Under the pieces are notes generated by a model, which did not search any database, was not told the DNA's origin, and saw nothing but the letters and a program-made list of their open reading frames with translations. Below, in pieces: positions 59,865-64,000 of a DNA stretch of 64,000 nt (position 1 is its first letter; the number at the start of each line of letters is the position of its first letter). The stretch is from CAWAHD01 sp963781785 (lineage in GTDB: Bacteria; Planctomycetota; Planctomycetia; Isosphaerales; Isosphaeraceae), in contig CAWAHD010000001.1 of NCBI GenBank assembly GCA_963781785.1, positions 1,364,001 to 1,428,000 on the forward strand, in the 5' to 3' direction. Position numbers and translations under genes: made by a program.

Positions 59865-62152
59865 TCAAGCCAACCCCTTCTTTCGGCGGAGGACCCATTC
59901 GCTTGCGAGCAAACCCAGAAGGACCAGCCAGCAGAGGGGCGTGTCCCAGAGCGGCGAGCGCGTGAGGACCTCCCGGACCGACGCGTCCGGGTGCTTTTCG
60001 AGCAGGGCCGCGAGCTCAGCGGGCGTCCGGATCACGCGTCCGGAAGCGGCCCGGGCGAGCCGCTCGAGCTGCGCGGAGTCGGGACGGGGGTCCCGGAACT
60101 CGGCGGGGTCGTCGATGACCTGGAGTGGGACGCTCGACCGGGCCACCACATCCTCGCCGTCGAGTGCGGCGACGTCCAGCGCGAGCTCCTGAACGGTCGA
60201 GCCCGGGTTCTCGACGATCGCGCCGGCCGGGGGGATCGTCAGCCCGCCGCGATAGGCCGCACCCTCGAGCTGGGGGACCAGGTTCGTGCCACCGGCGCCC
60301 GACGGCTGCGACTCCGGTTCATTGGGTGCGCGGAGCCGCGCCACCACCCGGTAGCGATCGGTCTCATCCAGTTTCTCATCGTAGGCTCTGGCCGTTACCT
60401 GGACCACCTGTCCGGGGCGGTACATGACCTTGTCGGTCTCGACCTGGAGCCGGCGATTGGCACCGGTGCTATTCTCGGTAAGCCAGCGAACGACGTTGCG
60501 CCAGAACTTGCGGAAGTAGCGGTTGTCGCTCTCGCCCCAGGAGTGCTCGAACGCCGTCCCCCAGGCGTAGGTCGTGTCGGTCGCCATGGCGAACGTTCGA
60601 CCGCGCCCGAAGCTCTGACAAGAGAAGAGGATTGTCGCGCCAGCGGCGCCCGGCAGCGGCCCATCGGAAAACCCGAGCGCCGTGGCGGCCGGCTTGAGCC
60701 GGTCGATCAAGTTTGTGCCGCCGAAATTGGGCATGCGGTCGAGCGCCTCGCGATTGCGCACCGGATCGTCCACGATCCTCCAGATCGGATGCCGCTCGGC
60801 GCTCGGGGGAATCACCGCCCGGAACTGGCCGTCATAGTAGGGCGAGCGCGCCGGGCCTTGCCCGTTCATGTCAACGGGAATCAGGCCGTCCCAGATGGTC
60901 TGGTCCCATCCCCCCGAGCCAAAGCTCGTGTGTCCTCCGATCATGACGAAACCGCCACCGCGCTTGCTGACCAGCTCGACGGTCCACTCGAGCTGCTGGG
61001 GCGTGAACGCCATCCGGGCGACGTCGCTGCAAATCACCACGTCATAGCTCAGGAGCTCTTCGCGGGTCGTGGGAAAGCCGCGGGCCGGGTCATCGATCCG
61101 ATGAAGCACCGGGCGCTCAACATATTGATTATCTACAGACATCGACACGCACTTGATGTTCGGGTCATCTTCGAGCGCATCCTGAAGGTACCGGTATTCA
61201 GGCGGGTTGCTTCCTTCCATGTAGATGACGCGGAGCTGCGGCTCGCGGGAAGTGATCTGGAATGAAACCACGTTGTTCGCGGCGATCGCCTCGTGAGCCA
61301 GCGGTGCAACCTCCACGGTGAGCGGGCCCCTGGCCCGGTCGGTCTCGACGACCAGATCGTGCGCCTGTTCGCCGCCGGCGAGGGTGACCGGCAGAGTCGC
61401 GAGCGATTCTCCCTGGGGATTGGCGGCCGATCGGATCTTGAGCTCGGTCCGCTCGCCACCGTAACCTCGGCTGCGCAGGGTGACCCGGATTGGCACCCGG
61501 CTCCCCGGCCGGGCGTCTCGGGGCGCATCGATGTCCTGAACGGCCACGTCGCCGGAGATCCGCTCGTCGCCGACCGGCACGACATGGAGCGGCACGCCCA
61601 GCTCGCGAAACGCCCGAGCGATCGGCTCGAGCGGACCCGGCTCCGTCGACCGGCCATCGGAAAAAACGAACACGGCAAATGGCAAGTGTTCTGAAAACCG
61701 GGTGGGAAGCTGCTCGAGAGCCCAGGCCAGGCGGGTACGGTCGGCCGCGGGCCGGCCGGCCGGCACCGGATCGGGGAGGGCGATCAGATCGCTCCCGAAG
61801 CCGAATTTCTGGATCGCCGGCCGCCGCTCCACGGGCATCGAACCGACCGCGCTCCTGATCAGCCGGTTGACCGCCTGGGCCCTGCTGACGGGTTTCTCCA
61901 GGCTCATGCTCCGCGATTCGTCGAGCAAAAAAATGGCCGCGGGCTCTGGCCCCCGGTAGCGGGCCTCCTGGACTCGCACCGGGTTCAGCAGGATCAAGAC
62001 CAGGATCCCGATGGCCAATCCTCGCAGGGCCAGGAGGACTTTGCTGCGGGCACTTGCGCCTGAGCAAACCGGGAAGCGAGCACGAGCAAGCCCGCGAGGC
62101 TCACCCCGAGCACAAGATAGAGACGGCCGTCGTAGGGGTGTGACCAGACCAT
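59865..62152 (-). CDS. VWA / glutamine-amidotransferase-fold membrane protein, copy 2, one frame change
   Basis: Start at the ATG at 62152 (MVWSHPYDGRLYLVLGVSLA, parallel to copy 1). A missing base near 62060 changes the frame before SKVLLALRGLAIGILVLILL. Same order as copy 1: AIFLLDESRSMSL, FAVFVFSDGRSTE, DISGDVAVQDIDAPRDARPG-like linker, VIYMEGSNPPEYRYLQDALE, GGGFVMIGGHTSFGSGGWDQ and C-terminal helix WLVLLGLLASEWVLRRKKG. Its ATG directly follows the TAA of a 15-codon frame, which suggests translational coupling. Confidence 0.8.
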
Positions 62153-62200
62153 TTATTTGGCCAGTCCCAACAAGGCTGCGGTCACCGCGGGCACACGCAT
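62153..62200 (-). CDS. possible 15-residue leader peptide
   Basis: ATG at 62200 preceded by AAGGAGAG at ideal spacing reads MRVPAVTAALLGLAK and ends with TAA immediately before the ATG of copy 2 (TAAATG). No other good ribosome site is visible for copy 2, so this short frame may deliver ribosomes to it by re-initiation. It could also be a leftover of another gene. Confidence 0.4.
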   Translation of the reverse strand: MRVPAVTAALLGLAK

Positions 62201-62240
62201 CGAGGCTCTCCTTACGGCATTTTCGCCACCAATCCCGTCC

Positions 62241-64000
62241 TCACGCCAGCCCCTTGAACCGGCGAATGATCCATTCGCTCGTGAGCAATCCCAGCATGAG
62301 AAGCCACAGGAGCGGAGAGTCCCAGATTGGCGAGTGCGTGATTACCTCGCTGACGGGCGCCTCGGGATGCCCGGCGAGCAGGGTCGCCAGCTCGGTGGGG
62401 GTCCGGATCACGCGTCCGGCCGTGGCCTGGGCGAGCTGTTTGAGCCGGGAGGGGTCGGGACGGGGATCCCGGAACTCGGCAGGGTCGTCGATGACCTGGA
62501 GCTCGGTGCTCGACCTGGCCACGACGTCATCGCCGTCCAGGACGGCCACGTCGAGCCGAAGCTGATGAACCGTCGAGGCCGGGTTGTCGAGGATCGTGCT
62601 TGCCTGCGGAGCCGTCAGCGTGCCTCGATAGGCAGGATCTGTGACCTGAGGGACGAGGTTGATCGCGGACTCGTCGAACGGCAGCGACTCGCTGTCGGCC
62701 GGACCGCGCAGGCGGGCGACGACGTGGTAGAGGCCGGTCTCGACCAGCTTCTCGTCGTACGCCCGGACGGTCACCTGGATCGGCTGGCCTGGCCGGTAGA
62801 TGACCTTGTCGGTCTCGACCCGCAGCCGTCGATTGGGGCCGCCCCGATTCTCGGTGAGCCAGTAGATCACGTTGCGCCAGAACTTGCGGAAGTAACGGTT
62901 ATCGCCTTCGCCCCAGTGGCGCTCGATCTCATGGCCCCAGGCCCAGGTTGAGTCGGGCGACATGGAGAACGTCCGGCCGCGGCCAAAGCTATGGCAGGCG
63001 AAGATCACCGAGCACGCGGGACTGCCATCGGGGCGCTTGGGATGCGGCCTGGGGGCCGGGATCGGCTTGCCGGCGAGCCTTGCCCTCGTGATATTGGCCT
63101 GTTCCAGGGGCCGGTCCGAGCGTGCCAGGAGGGTCGCGGCCGGCTTGACACGGTCGATCAAGTTCGAGCCCAGATATGCCGGCATTCGCGCCAGGATCTC
63201 GCGATTCCGCTCTTGGTCATTCACGATCCTCCAGATCGGATGGTTGAGTGCCTCCGGCGGGATGTCCAGCTTGAACGCGTGGACGCAGAACTCCGAGTCT
63301 GGCTCGCCGCGCTCGCTCATATCGACCGGGATGAGCGCATCCCAGACCGTCTGGTCCCAGTCGCCGCCGCCAAAGCTGCGGTTGCCGCCGATCATGCCAA
63401 ACCCGCCGCCGTGCTTGCTCACGAGCTCGACCGTCCACGCGAGCTGCTCCTGAGTAAAAGCCCCGAACGCGATGTCGCTGAGTATGACCGCGTCGTAGCT
63501 GAGCATCTCTGCCCGTGTCGCGGGGTAACCGCGTCTTGCGTCCGCGATTCGGTATATCCTGGGCCGCTCGGCGTGCATGTTGTCCACGGTCATCGACACA
63601 ACGGTGATGTTCGGGTCTTCTTCCAGGGCCTCGTGGATATAGCGGTATTCCGGGAACGGGCTCCCTTCCATGTAGATGACGCGCAGCTTCGTCCGGCGGG
63701 GAGTGATCTCAAACGGTACGACATTGTTCCCGGCGATTGCCTCGTGAGGCAGGGCTTCTACTTCGACGGCGAGCGGGCCCTTGGCGTTGTCCGCGTCGAT
63801 CAACAGCTCGTGGGCTTGCTCGCCGCCCGAGAGCGTGATGGGCAAGCTCGCCAGCGAATCTTCCTGCGGATTGGCGGCCGAGCGGATCTTGAGCTCGGTG
63901 CGCTCACCGTCGTGACCGAAGCTGCGCAAGGTCACCCGGATCGGCACGCGCGATCCGGGCCGGGCGTCTCGGGGCGCGTCGATGTCCTGCACGGCCACGT
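62241..64000 (-). CDS. VWA / glutamine-amidotransferase-fold membrane protein, copy 3, N-terminus outside window
   Basis: 585 residues visible, from the linker (VQDIDAPRDARPGSRVPIRV) to the stop. The GATase-like domain reads LRVIYMEGSPFPEYRYIHEA, YDAVILSDIAFGAFT and GGGFGMIGGNRSFGGGDWDQ. An insert of about 25 residues relative to copies 1 and 2 (ITRARLAGKPIPAPRPHPKR) precedes SVIFACHSFGRGRTFSMSPD. C-terminal helix LLWLLMLGLLTSEWIIRRFK. The VWA part lies beyond 64000. It is upstream of copies 1 and 2 in the same direction, 88 bp before copy 2. Confidence 0.8.
   Translation of the reverse strand, partial: VAVQDIDAPRDARPGSRVPIRVTLRSFGHDGERTELKIRSAANPQEDSLASLPITLSGGEQAHELLIDADNAKGPLAVEVEALPHEAIAGNNVVPFEITPRRTKLRVIYMEGSPFPEYRYIHEALEEDPNITVVSMTVDNMHAERPRIYRIADARRGYPATRAEMLSYDAVILSDIAFGAFTQEQLAWTVELVSKHGGGFGMIGGNRSFGGGDWDQTVWDALIPVDMSERGEPDSEFCVHAFKLDIPPEALNHPIWRIVNDQERNREILARMPAYLGSNLIDRVKPAATLLARSDRPLEQANITRARLAGKPIPAPRPHPKRPDGSPACSVIFACHSFGRGRTFSMSPDSTWAWGHEIERHWGEGDNRYFRKFWRNVIYWLTENRGGPNRRLRVETDKVIYRPGQPIQVTVRAYDEKLVETGLYHVVARLRGPADSESLPFDESAINLVPQVTDPAYRGTLTAPQASTILDNPASTVHQLRLDVAVLDGDDVVARSSTELQVIDDPAEFRDPRPDPSRLKQLAQATAGRVIRTPTELATLLAGHPEAPVSEVITHSPIWDSPLLWLLMLGLLTSEWIIRRFKGLA

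Overview
The window looks like a piece of a planctomycete chromosome, most like the Isosphaeraceae (Singulisphaera/Isosphaera type). It has high GC. It carries family hallmarks of that phylum: an ECF sigma factor beside giant membrane Ser/Thr kinases with WD40-like and TPR parts, a PVC-type c-heme 'membrane-bound dehydrogenase', a CRTAC1/ASPIC-UnbV protein, DUF418 membrane proteins, leucine-rich-repeat membrane proteins, and tandem VWA/GATase-fold membrane proteins. I see no rRNA, tRNA or CRISPR array.

Layout. (1) 1-13.8 kb is ordinary core genome: a D-aminoacylase-like amidohydrolase, a creatininase-family hydrolase, a lipoprotein, a Smr-less MutS2, a HEAT lipoprotein, ruvA-ruvB, a Sua5/TsaC protein, a polyamine gene pair (pyruvoyl arginine decarboxylase plus deoxyhypusine-synthase-like protein) and a membrane histidine kinase. 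(2) 14-28 kb is an accessory, partly decayed island: a plasmid/phage-type ATPase next to three direct repeats, LRR membrane proteins with duplicated 5' ends, one complete PIN-type toxin-antitoxin pair, ParD and RelB-like antitoxins whose toxins are broken, a wrecked two-component pair, a wrecked aminoglycoside-acetyltransferase-like gene and tandem repeats. (3) 28,065-37,252 is bounded by two outward-facing 38-bp inverted repeats of Tn3 type. It holds remnants of a Tn3 transposase and resolvase, an ECF sigma gene and two tandem sigma-linked kinase genes; the second copy has lost its sigma gene except for the first codons. (4) 37.4-51.6 kb holds duplicated DUF418 genes, the c-heme protein, CRTAC1 and several unrecognised membrane or secreted proteins. 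(5) 51.9-55.7 kb is the conserved ffh-rpsP-trmD-rplS cluster, preceded by a separate copy of only the SRP54 M domain. (6) 55.7-64 kb has a GT4 glycosyltransferase and three tandem VWA/GATase-fold genes, the last running off the window.

A caution applies throughout. Many genes, including essential ones (ruvA, ruvB, ffh, rplS), are broken by single-base frame changes, often in short homopolymers. This pattern fits residual sequencing indels better than pseudogenisation. I give such genes as one CDS spanning the frames and mark where the frame changes. Only genes that have lost whole internal or terminal segments are called pseudogenes.
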